A stretch of DNA of 50,487 bases, taken from the NCBI GenBank assembly GCA_029938555.1, contig JAOZUR010000014.1:1-50487 (forward strand). Direction: 5' to 3'. The DNA comes from Candidatus Sabulitectum sp. (GTDB lineage: Bacteria; Fermentibacterota; Fermentibacteria; Fermentibacterales; JCC-6). The notes under the pieces are model-generated. The model saw only the letters and a list, made by a program, of their open reading frames with translations, did not search any database and was not told the origin of the DNA. A program made the position numbers and the translations under genes. Numbering within the stretch: position 1 is the first letter of the stretch; each line of letters begins with the position of its first letter. Shown here piece by piece: positions 6,437 through 14,303 of the stretch.

Positions 6437-7856
6437 TTGTTTAAATCTATGGACTGGTATTGGTGAGGTTCTTTCAGATGTTTCAGTTGATATTGATGAC
6501 TCTGGTATAATTACTTCTATCAGTAAATGTAAAACACAAGTTTATGATTATTCTTTTTGTATGCCATCTTTTGTTGATGCACATGTGCATTATGGGTGGA
6601 TGATAGTAAAGCAATCTTCTCTTGATCTTTCTCATATAAAATCGTCGAATGAATTTCTTGAATTTATTGAATCAGCGATTTCTTCCAGTAAACATTCGCT
6701 TCTTAGAGGCGAATCGTACGATGAAAGTGAATGGATAACAGCAGATTTGCCAACACTAGAACAGCTTGATTCTGTAACAGGAAGTACACCTGTATTTTTT
6801 CGTAGGGTATGCGGTCATGCTGCATTTGTTAACTCGGCCATGTTGCGACTTTTTGATTCAGATATACCTGGTGTAAACAGGGTTACAGGTGTATTGAAGG
6901 AAGGAATTGTACTTAATTTTGAAAGCTTTTTTCCATTGCCTCATGGTGTATTGCAAGACGCTGGAAAGCGTGTTGAATTCGAAGTTTTTAGTAGGGGTGT
7001 AACTGCGGTTTATACTTTTGAAACAGAAGATACAGCTCAAATGGTCATCGATTCCAATCCAGAAGTAAACATAAAAACATCAAAAATTCCTGTTTCTGTA
7101 GGGAATTCATGTGATTTTTTGTCAAAAACTGTAAAATTGTTTTTAGACGGATCAATTGGCGCAGGAACTGCAGCGCTTTCAGAAAAGTATTCTGATGGTT
7201 CCAGAGCTCCTCTTTTTTATTCAGATGCAGAGTTGTTTTCTATTCTCTTGGAATATGGAAGTGCAGGTTCATCTGTTGCTGTACATGCAATCGGATCCCG
7301 GGCTCTTCAGCAGATTGACAGGGTTTCCAATCAGGTTTTCAATAAATTGGGTTTTGGGTTCCCTGTTCGAATTGAGCATGCGGAAGACTTGATTAAAACT
7401 TTGCCTGGTAAATGGAATTCAGAGTATCATGAATTTTGTATGCAACCAAATTTTGTAGAAAGATGGCAACGAGCTGGTGGAATGTATGAAAAACTAATTT
7501 CACTTGATCAAGCCAAAAAACTAAATCCTTTTAAAAGTGTTCTAAAAGCAGGTTTTAAATTGGGATTCGGAAGTGACTGCATGCCTTTTGATCCTCTTTA
7601 CGGTTTAATGGGCGCGGTGAATCATCCTACTGCTGCTGAATCTTTATCAATGAACGAAGCACTTTCAGCTTACACTTTAGGGGCGGCTTCAGTTGCAGGA
7701 TTTGATGAACTGGCTAGACCACTTGATGTTGGACGACTGGCTGATATGGTTTTTCTTTCTGGAAATCCATTTGAAGGTCTTGAAGGGATTCGTGTTGATG
7801 CAACAATGAAAAAAGGCAAGATTGTATTTGCAAAAAATAGCAGTGTTATCAAATAA
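6423..7856 (+). CDS. Amidohydrolase, YtcJ/Amidohydro_3 family
   Basis: This 477-residue metal-dependent hydrolase has the HxH metal pair in FVDAHVHYG (His54, His56), a central SIGAGTAALSEKYSD block, VHAIGSRA, RIEHAEDL and GFGSDCMPFDPLYG. It ends with GAASVAGF and RLADMVFLSGNPF. This order is typical of Amidohydro_3/YtcJ enzymes, which cleave C-N bonds of unknown physiological substrates. The ATG at 6423 is preferred because AGGA at 6411-6414 is correctly spaced; an ATG at 6414 lies on that site. It overlaps the GGDEF gene by 14 bases, which suggests coupled translation. Substrate cannot be told from sequence. Confidence 0.85.
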   Translation: MPIINCLNLWTGIGEVLSDVSVDIDDSGIITSISKCKTQVYDYSFCMPSFVDAHVHYGWMIVKQSSLDLSHIKSSNEFLEFIESAISSSKHSLLRGESYDESEWITADLPTLEQLDSVTGSTPVFFRRVCGHAAFVNSAMLRLFDSDIPGVNRVTGVLKEGIVLNFESFFPLPHGVLQDAGKRVEFEVFSRGVTAVYTFETEDTAQMVIDSNPEVNIKTSKIPVSVGNSCDFLSKTVKLFLDGSIGAGTAALSEKYSDGSRAPLFYSDAELFSILLEYGSAGSSVAVHAIGSRALQQIDRVSNQVFNKLGFGFPVRIEHAEDLIKTLPGKWNSEYHEFCMQPNFVERWQRAGGMYEKLISLDQAKKLNPFKSVLKAGFKLGFGSDCMPFDPLYGLMGAVNHPTAAESLSMNEALSAYTLGAASVAGFDELARPLDVGRLADMVFLSGNPFEGLEGIRVDATMKKGKIVFAKNSSVIK

Positions 7857-7907
7857 TAATTTAATTGGTTGATAATGTTGATGGAGTATTTTAAGACTTT
7901 GTATTTT

Positions 7908-7936
7908 TTGATTATTACTTTTATGAATTTTGTTAT
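7908..7936 (+). promoter_or_regulatory. Possible internal promoter before nadC
   Basis: The 98-base gap before nadC contains TTGATT (7908-7913), a 17-base spacer and TGTTAT (7931-7936). GGAAGGGAA follows as the ribosome site. Both boxes are weak. Confidence 0.25.
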
Positions 7937-7954
7937 GGTTAGGAAGGGAATTTA

Positions 7955-8833
7955 ATGGGTATTAAAGATTGGACAAACCCGTATCAAGTTGCGGAAGAAT
8001 TGATAAAAAAGGCTCTTCTTGAGGATGCTGCACTTGAAGATGCCGCATCGGAAGCTCTTGATGTGTCTGGTAATGTTTTTGTTAAATGTCATGTTAGAAC
8101 ACGGGAAGATATTGTGGTTGCAGGTATCAATTTGTCTGCTATTGTTTTTTCTCTTTTGCCAGGTGAGGTTAAGGTTGAGGTTCTTGTTTCTGAAGGACAA
8201 AAAACCAAGGCAGGTACTATTATTGCAACTTTGTGCGGACCAGCTGGTTATGTTTTGTCAGGCGAAAGAGTATTCTTAAATATTCTTGGTCGATTATGTG
8301 GTATAGCAACCATGACTTCAGAGTTTGTAAATTTGTGTGCAGAAACAGGTGTAGAAATACTTGATACACGAAAAACAACTCCTGGAATGAGAGCTCTGGA
8401 AAAGTATGCAGTAAGAATGGGGGGCGGGGTTAACCACCGGTTTTCTCTTGCTGATATGGCCATGCTTAAGGATAATCATCTGGCAGCAATTGGAGGTGTG
8501 TCCAATCTAAAGCAGGTGATTTTAAGACTACGGGAAAAAAACATTCCAATTGAAGTAGAAGTGGATTCAATAGACCAGTTGAGGTTTGTTTTGCCACTTA
8601 TGCCTGATAGAATTCTTCTTGACAATATGTCTTTATCAGACTTGCAGGAAGCAGTTTCCTTAACAGGGGATTTAGATATTTATCTTGAAGCATCAGGTGG
8701 TATTAATCTATTTACCGTTAAGGCTGTTGCTGAAACAGGAGTGGATGGAATTTCAGTAGGTATGCTTACTCATTCTGTAAAATCATCTGATATAGGTCTG
8801 GACTGGTTTTACGATTTTGATCAGGAGTTTTAA
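7955..8833 (+). CDS. nadC: Quinolinate phosphoribosyltransferase (nicotinate-nucleotide pyrophosphorylase, carboxylating)
   Basis: This 292-residue enzyme converts quinolinate and PRPP to nicotinate mononucleotide, CO2 and pyrophosphate, the entry step of de novo NAD synthesis. The diagnostic DTRKTTPGMRALEKYAVRMG block, GGGVNHRFSLADMAMLKDNH, the LLDNMS segment and the C-terminal LEASGGI and GVDGISVG motifs are all present. The length is normal. Its TAA shares a base with the coaX ATG. nadA and nadB are not in the window. Confidence 0.95.
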   Translation: MGIKDWTNPYQVAEELIKKALLEDAALEDAASEALDVSGNVFVKCHVRTREDIVVAGINLSAIVFSLLPGEVKVEVLVSEGQKTKAGTIIATLCGPAGYVLSGERVFLNILGRLCGIATMTSEFVNLCAETGVEILDTRKTTPGMRALEKYAVRMGGGVNHRFSLADMAMLKDNHLAAIGGVSNLKQVILRLREKNIPIEVEVDSIDQLRFVLPLMPDRILLDNMSLSDLQEAVSLTGDLDIYLEASGGINLFTVKAVAETGVDGISVGMLTHSVKSSDIGLDWFYDFDQEF

Positions 8834-9600
8834 TGAAAAGACTTGCAATAGATGTTGGAAATACAAAAACAGCACTTGCTATTTTTGAAGGAAAAACTCT
8901 TCTTGGGCAGTGGCGAATTAGAACCCAAAGATGGACTGCTGATGAACTTCGTGTTCTTTTTGAAGCACTATTAAGAAGCGAGGGTTTTGAATCGCCAGAC
9001 GATGTTGCGTTTGCATGTGTTGTACCCCAGGTGCGGCACACAATAGTAAATATGTGTGAAAAGTGGTTAGGTTTTTTCCCAGTGAATGTATCATTCGAAA
9101 GTGCAGGAATTGAAGTTGGTTACAAGTATCCACATGAGATAGGTCCCGATAGACTGGCAAATGTTGTAGCTGCTGTAATGTGTGGCACTCTGCCTGCTAT
9201 TGTAGCGGATTTTGGAACAGCTACTACTTATGATGTTATTGATTCTCAGGGGAGGTATCTTGGTGGAGCTATTAGCCCTGGAGTTGGTACTTCAGCTGGA
9301 GAATTATTTAAAAAGGCTGAAAGATTGAATCCCATTGATTTATCATTTCCAGAGAATGTAATTGGAAAAACAACAGCTGATGCTATCAGATCTGGTGTTC
9401 TTTTCGGTGCAGTTGGTGCAGCCGATTCCATTATTGATTTGATTACAGATGAACTGGGTGCTGCTCCCAAACTATGGGCAACTGGTGGTTGGGGAAAAGC
9501 TCTTGGGTCAAAAAGTAGACATATTTTTACAATATCTCCAGAATTCACTTTGCTTGGAATTAACGAGATAGGCCGAAAAAACAGAAAGGAAAGTGTTTGA
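8833..9600 (+). CDS. coaX: Type III pantothenate kinase
   Basis: This 255-residue ASKHA-fold kinase phosphorylates pantothenate with ATP, the first step of CoA synthesis. Motifs are DVGNTKTALAIF (phosphate-binding loop), GPDRLANVVAA and the catalytic ADFGTATTYDV block followed by GGAISPG. The start overlaps the nadC stop (TAATG), and AGGAG at 8823-8827 serves as the ribosome site. It is directly followed by a CoA-pathway decarboxylase gene, which supports the assignment. Confidence 0.95.
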   Translation: MKRLAIDVGNTKTALAIFEGKTLLGQWRIRTQRWTADELRVLFEALLRSEGFESPDDVAFACVVPQVRHTIVNMCEKWLGFFPVNVSFESAGIEVGYKYPHEIGPDRLANVVAAVMCGTLPAIVADFGTATTYDVIDSQGRYLGGAISPGVGTSAGELFKKAERLNPIDLSFPENVIGKTTADAIRSGVLFGAVGAADSIIDLITDELGAAPKLWATGGWGKALGSKSRHIFTISPEFTLLGINEIGRKNRKESV

Positions 9601-10148
9601 TGGCTGATATTCTTCTTGGAATAACAGGTGGGGCTGCTGCTTTCAAAGCAGTTACCCTTGTTTCAATTTTAAGAAAATCCGGGCATACTGTAAATACTAT
9701 TTTAACCGGCGCAGCCACTGAATTTATCACAACTACACAGATATCCGCTGTATCTGGAATGCCTTGTTATACAGACTTATTTAGCAAAGAATCAACTGCT
9801 TTTATTCCTCATATCTCCCTTACTGATAATATTGACTTGATGGTTATCGCACCATCTACAGCTCATTTTATTGCAAGAGCTGCTTTGGGTTTTGGGGATG
9901 ATTTGCTTACTGCAGCTTTTCTTGCTTGTGACTCACCTGTGGTGATAGCGCCTGCCATGAACACTCGAATGTGGAATAATCCTGCTGTCCAAAGTAATGT
10001 CAATATTCTATCCTCAAGAGGTATCAATTTTGCTGGACCAGTTTCAGGGCAATTAGCCTGTGGAACCACCGGATTCGGTAGATTTATGGAAGCTGCTGAT
10101 ATTGCAGACATTTGTTTTGAAATACTAAAAAATGGAGAAGTGGAATGA
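9600..10148 (+). CDS. coaC: Phosphopantothenoylcysteine decarboxylase domain protein (stand-alone CoaC)
   Basis: This 182-residue flavoprotein of the HFCD family has an N-terminal LLGITGGAAAFKA flavin-binding turn. It also has the family hallmark PAMNTRMWNNPAVQSN and the ACGTTGFGRF substrate-clamp segment with its conserved Cys. Most bacteria fuse this domain to the CoaB synthetase. Here the protein ends after the decarboxylase and no coaB lies nearby. The ATG at 9600 overlaps the coaX stop (TGATG); a TTG at 9597 is an alternative. A UbiX-like prenyltransferase is less likely because of PAMNxxMW. Confidence 0.88.
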   Translation: MADILLGITGGAAAFKAVTLVSILRKSGHTVNTILTGAATEFITTTQISAVSGMPCYTDLFSKESTAFIPHISLTDNIDLMVIAPSTAHFIARAALGFGDDLLTAAFLACDSPVVIAPAMNTRMWNNPAVQSNVNILSSRGINFAGPVSGQLACGTTGFGRFMEAADIADICFEILKNGEVE

Positions 10149-11158
10149 AACCAGTACCAACACTTGAATGGTTAGATGATAGAATTCTATTACTGGATCA
10201 ACGACTTCTTCCTGCCGAGGAAGTGTATTTTGAGTGTAAATCTATTCAAGAGCTTGCTCATGCGATAAAAACACTTGCTGTGCGCGGGGCACCAGCAATT
10301 GGAATCGCTGCTGCGTATGGTGCAGTAATTGCTGCACTGGAGACAGCTGAAAGTGATTCTTTTATCAACCAGTGTTGTGGTAAATTGGATATACTTGCAG
10401 CAACCAGACCTACTGCAGTTAATCTGTTCCACTGTCTTGATATACAAAGATCTATATTGCAGTCATCTCCATCTAGAACTGTAGCTATAACTCGTTTGCT
10501 GGAAAGTGCCCACAAATTGTATGAAGAGGATCTAGAGGCAAGCAGAATAATGGGTAGACTTGGGGCTGACTTACTTCCAGAAAATTGCACTATTCTCACC
10601 CATTGCAATGCTGGAGGGCTTGCAACTGCAGGACTTGGTACAGCTCTTTCTGTGATTTATGAAGCACATTCCCGTGGGATTCTTGCTGAGGTTTATGCAG
10701 ATGAAACTAGACCGCTTCTTCAAGGGGCTAGGCTCACTGCATGGGAGCTTCACAAAGCTGGTATTCCAGTAAAGGTGCTTCCAGATTCAGCAGCAGCTTC
10801 CCTTCTTCAAACAGGTGTTATTGACGCTGTGATAACAGGTGCTGACCGAATTGCTTTGAATGGTGATTCTGCAAACAAGATCGGAACTTACTCTCTTGCC
10901 CTTGCGGCTCACGAAGCAAGAGTTCCTTTTTATATTGTTGCTCCTGTTTCGACTTTTGATCTTAAGTCACCGGACGGTTCTTGTATTGAAATTGAGGAGA
11001 GGGGTAGGGAAGAACTTGCAGTTTTGGGAAATCTGAAGATTATACCAGATGGTGTTTCTGTGTATAATCCGGCTTTTGATGTTACCCCTGTGAAATTTAT
11101 TACTTCAATTATCTGTGAAATGGGAGTTATTTCATCACCAAGTGATATTGATTGGTGA
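10145..11158 (+). CDS. mtnA: Methylthioribose-1-phosphate isomerase
   Basis: This 337-residue eIF2B-alpha-like isomerase converts 5-methylthioribose-1-phosphate to 5-methylthioribulose-1-phosphate. Present are VRGAPAIGIAAAYGA, the catalytic-Cys block LTHCNAGGLATAGLGTAL, ADETRPLLQGARLTAWEL and the catalytic-Asp block ITGADRIALNGDSANKIGT. It overlaps coaC by four bases (ATGA) and has GGAGAAG upstream. No other methionine-salvage gene is present. A role in 5-deoxyribose-1-phosphate disposal, known for some MtnA homologues, is a possible alternative. Confidence 0.93.
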   Translation: MKPVPTLEWLDDRILLLDQRLLPAEEVYFECKSIQELAHAIKTLAVRGAPAIGIAAAYGAVIAALETAESDSFINQCCGKLDILAATRPTAVNLFHCLDIQRSILQSSPSRTVAITRLLESAHKLYEEDLEASRIMGRLGADLLPENCTILTHCNAGGLATAGLGTALSVIYEAHSRGILAEVYADETRPLLQGARLTAWELHKAGIPVKVLPDSAAASLLQTGVIDAVITGADRIALNGDSANKIGTYSLALAAHEARVPFYIVAPVSTFDLKSPDGSCIEIEERGREELAVLGNLKIIPDGVSVYNPAFDVTPVKFITSIICEMGVISSPSDIDW

Positions 11159-11160
11159 GG

Positions 11161-11189
11161 TTGACATAGATAGCTTTATGCAATACTAT
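11161..11189 (+). promoter_or_regulatory. Sigma70-type promoter of the dnaK block
   Basis: A perfect TTGACA (11161-11166) is followed after exactly 17 bases by TACTAT (11184-11189), about 92 bases before the dnaK ATG. No CIRCE inverted repeat (TTAGCACTC-N9-GAGTGCTAA) is visible in the leader, so HrcA control is not supported. Confidence 0.6.
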
Positions 11190-11281
11190 TTGAATAATGA
11201 TTTATCAGCTTGACTATTCAGATATTTTTTAATCTGAGTACCTGCTTTAATGTTTTTGTTTGATTTACTGGAGGAATTTAT

Positions 11282-13138
11282 ATGGGAAGAACCATAGGAA
11301 TTGATCTTGGAACCACAAACTCTTGCATCGCATTCAGTGATGGTGGGCATCCTACTGTTATTCAATCCAAGAGCGGTTCAAGGGTCATGCCTTCTGTAGT
11401 AGCTTTCTCTGCTAAGGGAGAAAGACTTGTAGGGTTGGTAGCTAAAAGACAGGCTATCACAAACCCCAAAAATACAGTTAACAGTATTAAGCGTCTTATG
11501 GGTAGGCGTTATTCCGAGGTTGTTGATTATCTGAACGCTGTTTCTTATGAAATAGTTGAAAATACAAATGGTGATGCTGCAGTTCGGATTATGGATCGTA
11601 TTTATACACCACCAGAGATTTCAGCTATTATTTTACAACAACTCAAAATCACAGCGGAAGAGTTTCTCGGAGAAGAAGTTACAGATGCAGTAATTACAGT
11701 TCCTGCCTATTTCAATGAAATTCAGAGGCAGGCTACAAAAGCCGCCGGTAAAATTGCAGGTTTTAATGTAAAAAGAGTCTTGAATGAGCCAACAGCGGCA
11801 GCATTGGCATTTTTAGAACCAGAAGGTGTTAAAAAACTTGTTGTTTATGATTTTGGTGGTGGAACTTTTGATGTAAGTGTTCTTAAAGTTATCGAGGGTG
11901 TATTTGAGGTTAAAGCTACTCTTGGCGATACTACACTTGGTGGGGATGACCTTGATACAAAACTTGTTAACTGGATAATGGAAGAGTTTAAAACTGAAAC
12001 AGGTATAGATCTAACTCGTGATAATATTGCTCCACAACGGGTAAGAGAAGCTGCAGAACGAGCAAAGTGTGAGTTATCCATGACCCAGGAAACAGATATA
12101 AATCTACCATTTATTGCCACTGGTGATTCAGGTCCTGTTCATCTTGAAATTACCATAACAAGAACTCTTTTTGAAGAATTAGCCGGTGAATTGATCAAAA
12201 AAACAATTCCTCTTTGTAAAGATGCTCTCGAAGATGCAGGTATGCAAATTGAAGAAGTTGATCATGTGGTTCTTGTTGGTGGTTCCACTAGAATTCCACT
12301 TGTACAGAAGCTTGTGGGAGACTTCTTTGGAAAAAAACCTGCTCAATCAGTTAACCCGGATGAGGTCGTAGCACTTGGAGCTGCTATTGAAAGTTCTGTT
12401 CTTACCGGTCAGAGGAAGGATCTTGTTCTTATTGATGTGACTCCTTTGAGTCTTGGGGTCGAGACCCTTGGAGGTGTTTTAGCCCCTATTATTCCAAGAA
12501 ATAGCCCGATTCCCATGCGAAATAGTCGTGTATTTACCACTGCCAGTGATAATCAATCTGTTGTTGGCGTGCATGTTGCCCAAGGTGAAAGAGAAATCAT
12601 AGACGGCAATAGAAGTCTCGGTACATTTGAATTGCGTGGAATCGCACCAGCTAAGCGCGGAGAGCCCCGAATTGAGGTTGTTTTCGAAATAGATGCTAAT
12701 GGTATTCTTAATGTTTCTGCAACAGATACATCAACAGGGCAGAAGCAGAGTATTAAGGTTAATCCCAGTGGTGGTCTTAGTGGTACTGATATTGATAGAT
12801 TGCGTAAAGAGGCTTCTGCAAATGCCGAAGCTGATAAAATAAAGTTGAAGTTTGTTGGTTTAAAAAATGAGGCAGATGAAGTTATTTATAGAGCCTCAAA
12901 ATCTCTCAAGATTGCTAGAGAAGAGCTTGATAAAGAGTCATGGGAGCAATTTGAAGTTGAGATTAAGAATCTTAAACTACTGCGCGATGGAGATGATTCA
13001 TTGGCTTTAGAAAAGGGTATTTCTGAAGTAAGGAAGCAGAATGAATCAGTTTCTAAATTGATTGAAATGTTTGATACCGCCGAGGAAAGCGCCACATCAG
13101 AGTTCTTAGATTCTATTTCGAAATCTGAAGGCGAATAG
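11282..13138 (+). CDS. dnaK: Chaperone protein DnaK (Hsp70)
   Basis: This 618-residue ATP-dependent chaperone begins with IGIDLGTTNSC. It has DAVITVPAYFNE, the VYDFGGGTFDVS phosphate loop, VVLVGGSTRIP, NPDEVVALGAA and the linker/substrate domain with DVTPLSLGVET. The ATPase domain and beta-sandwich are complete. The helical lid (about 510-618) is present but ends in a short acidic tail without the common EEVD-like or EEKK endings. GGAGG precedes the ATG. dnaJ follows, but grpE and hrcA are absent from the vicinity. Confidence 0.97.
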   Translation: MGRTIGIDLGTTNSCIAFSDGGHPTVIQSKSGSRVMPSVVAFSAKGERLVGLVAKRQAITNPKNTVNSIKRLMGRRYSEVVDYLNAVSYEIVENTNGDAAVRIMDRIYTPPEISAIILQQLKITAEEFLGEEVTDAVITVPAYFNEIQRQATKAAGKIAGFNVKRVLNEPTAAALAFLEPEGVKKLVVYDFGGGTFDVSVLKVIEGVFEVKATLGDTTLGGDDLDTKLVNWIMEEFKTETGIDLTRDNIAPQRVREAAERAKCELSMTQETDINLPFIATGDSGPVHLEITITRTLFEELAGELIKKTIPLCKDALEDAGMQIEEVDHVVLVGGSTRIPLVQKLVGDFFGKKPAQSVNPDEVVALGAAIESSVLTGQRKDLVLIDVTPLSLGVETLGGVLAPIIPRNSPIPMRNSRVFTTASDNQSVVGVHVAQGEREIIDGNRSLGTFELRGIAPAKRGEPRIEVVFEIDANGILNVSATDTSTGQKQSIKVNPSGGLSGTDIDRLRKEASANAEADKIKLKFVGLKNEADEVIYRASKSLKIAREELDKESWEQFEVEIKNLKLLRDGDDSLALEKGISEVRKQNESVSKLIEMFDTAEESATSEFLDSISKSEGE

Positions 13139-13217
13139 ATATAAGCATTAGAGCAGTTGGTTTTGGCAAAAATGGTAGTTTTGTTATTTTGTGCGTTACC
13201 TTATTATATTTTGCCCT

Positions 13218-14303
13218 ATGAATCCATACGAAGTATTAGGCGTGGATCGAAGCGCGTCCGCCGAAGAGATAAAAAAAGCCTATCGCACAGCAGCGATGAA
13301 GAATCATCCGGATCGTAACCCCGGTGATCACAAGGCTGAAGAGCGCTTCAAAAAGGTTGCACGAGCTTATGAGGTATTAAGTGACCCTTCCAGAAGGGAT
13401 GCTTATGACCGTTACGGTACCACTGATGATCCTGGTTCAGCTCAGGGTATGGGTGGAATGCATGATATATTTAGTGGTTTTGGACTGGATGATGCTATGC
13501 GTGCCTTCATGGAGAACTTTGGTTTTTCTTCAGGGGGATCTGGTTCAAGGGTAGTTCAGGGTGATGATGTTACAGTAAGGGTTAATCTTGATCTCGAGGA
13601 GGTAGCACTCGGGGGTCGTAGGGAAATAGAGGTTGAGAGAAATATTTCCTGCGGTGAATGCTCTGGAACTGGTGCAGATAAGGCATCGGGAACAGAGAGT
13701 TGCAGAAATTGTAATGGTATGGGTAAAGTTTCTTCTGTTAGAAATACTTTGCTTGGCAGTTTTCGGACTGTTGATCAATGCCATGTTTGTAATGGTAGAG
13801 GATCTATTCCAAAAAAACTTTGTGGTCATTGCAGAGGAAAGGGTTTTGAAAAAAAGAAATCAACAATTGCTGTTGATCTTCCTGCTGGTCTTTCCAAGGG
13901 GCATTACATCAGACTAAGGGGTCAAGGGCATTTTCCAGGACAAGGTGGTGTTCCAGGGGATCTTCGTCTTCTTGTAAACAATATAGATTATGGTCCATTT
14001 ATCCGCGAAGAAGAAAATTTGGTTTACCCATTAACTATTTCGTATCCACAAGCTGTTATGGGACATGAGTTTTCTGTACCACTTCCTGAAGGTGATTCCA
14101 TGAGTATTAAGGTTCCATCAGGCACACACGCTGGAACCCGTATAAAACAGAAACACCAAGGTCTGGGTCGAATAAACAGACGGGGCAGGGGTGACCTTCT
14201 TGTTGAAATAGATATTCACGTACCGGGAAAAGTTAAAAAGAGCGAGAAGGAACTGTTGAAAAAGTTGGAAGATTCGCCTTCTTTTAAAATCAAGAAGAAG
14301 TAA
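13218..14303 (+). CDS. dnaJ: Chaperone protein DnaJ (Hsp40)
   Basis: This type I J-protein of 361 residues has a J domain starting [10 protein letters not shown] with the HPD motif in KNHPDRNPG and a short Gly/Phe linker. It carries all four CxxCxGxG zinc motifs ([32 protein letters not shown]) and C-terminal substrate domains. It stimulates DnaK ATPase and delivers clients. The ATG at 13218 fits the family N-terminus; a GTG at 13191 would add nine atypical residues. No clear Shine-Dalgarno sequence precedes the ATG. The stop overlaps the mutS2 start (TAATG). Confidence 0.95.
   Translation: MNPYEVLGVDRSASAEEIKKAYRTAAMKNHPDRNPGDHKAEERFKKVARAYEVLSDPSRRDAYDRYGTTDDPGSAQGMGGMHDIFSGFGLDDAMRAFMENFGFSSGGSGSRVVQGDDVTVRVNLDLEEVALGGRREIEVERNISCGECSGTGADKASGTESCRNCNGMGKVSSVRNTLLGSFRTVDQCHVCNGRGSIPKKLCGHCRGKGFEKKKSTIAVDLPAGLSKGHYIRLRGQGHFPGQGGVPGDLRLLVNNIDYGPFIREEENLVYPLTISYPQAVMGHEFSVPLPEGDSMSIKVPSGTHAGTRIKQKHQGLGRINRRGRGDLLVEIDIHVPGKVKKSEKELLKKLEDSPSFKIKKK

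Noticed and set aside
11159-11281. CIRCE heat-shock operator before dnaK
   Set aside because: No TTAGCACTC-N9-GAGTGCTAA-like repeat is present; only a sigma70-type promoter is seen.
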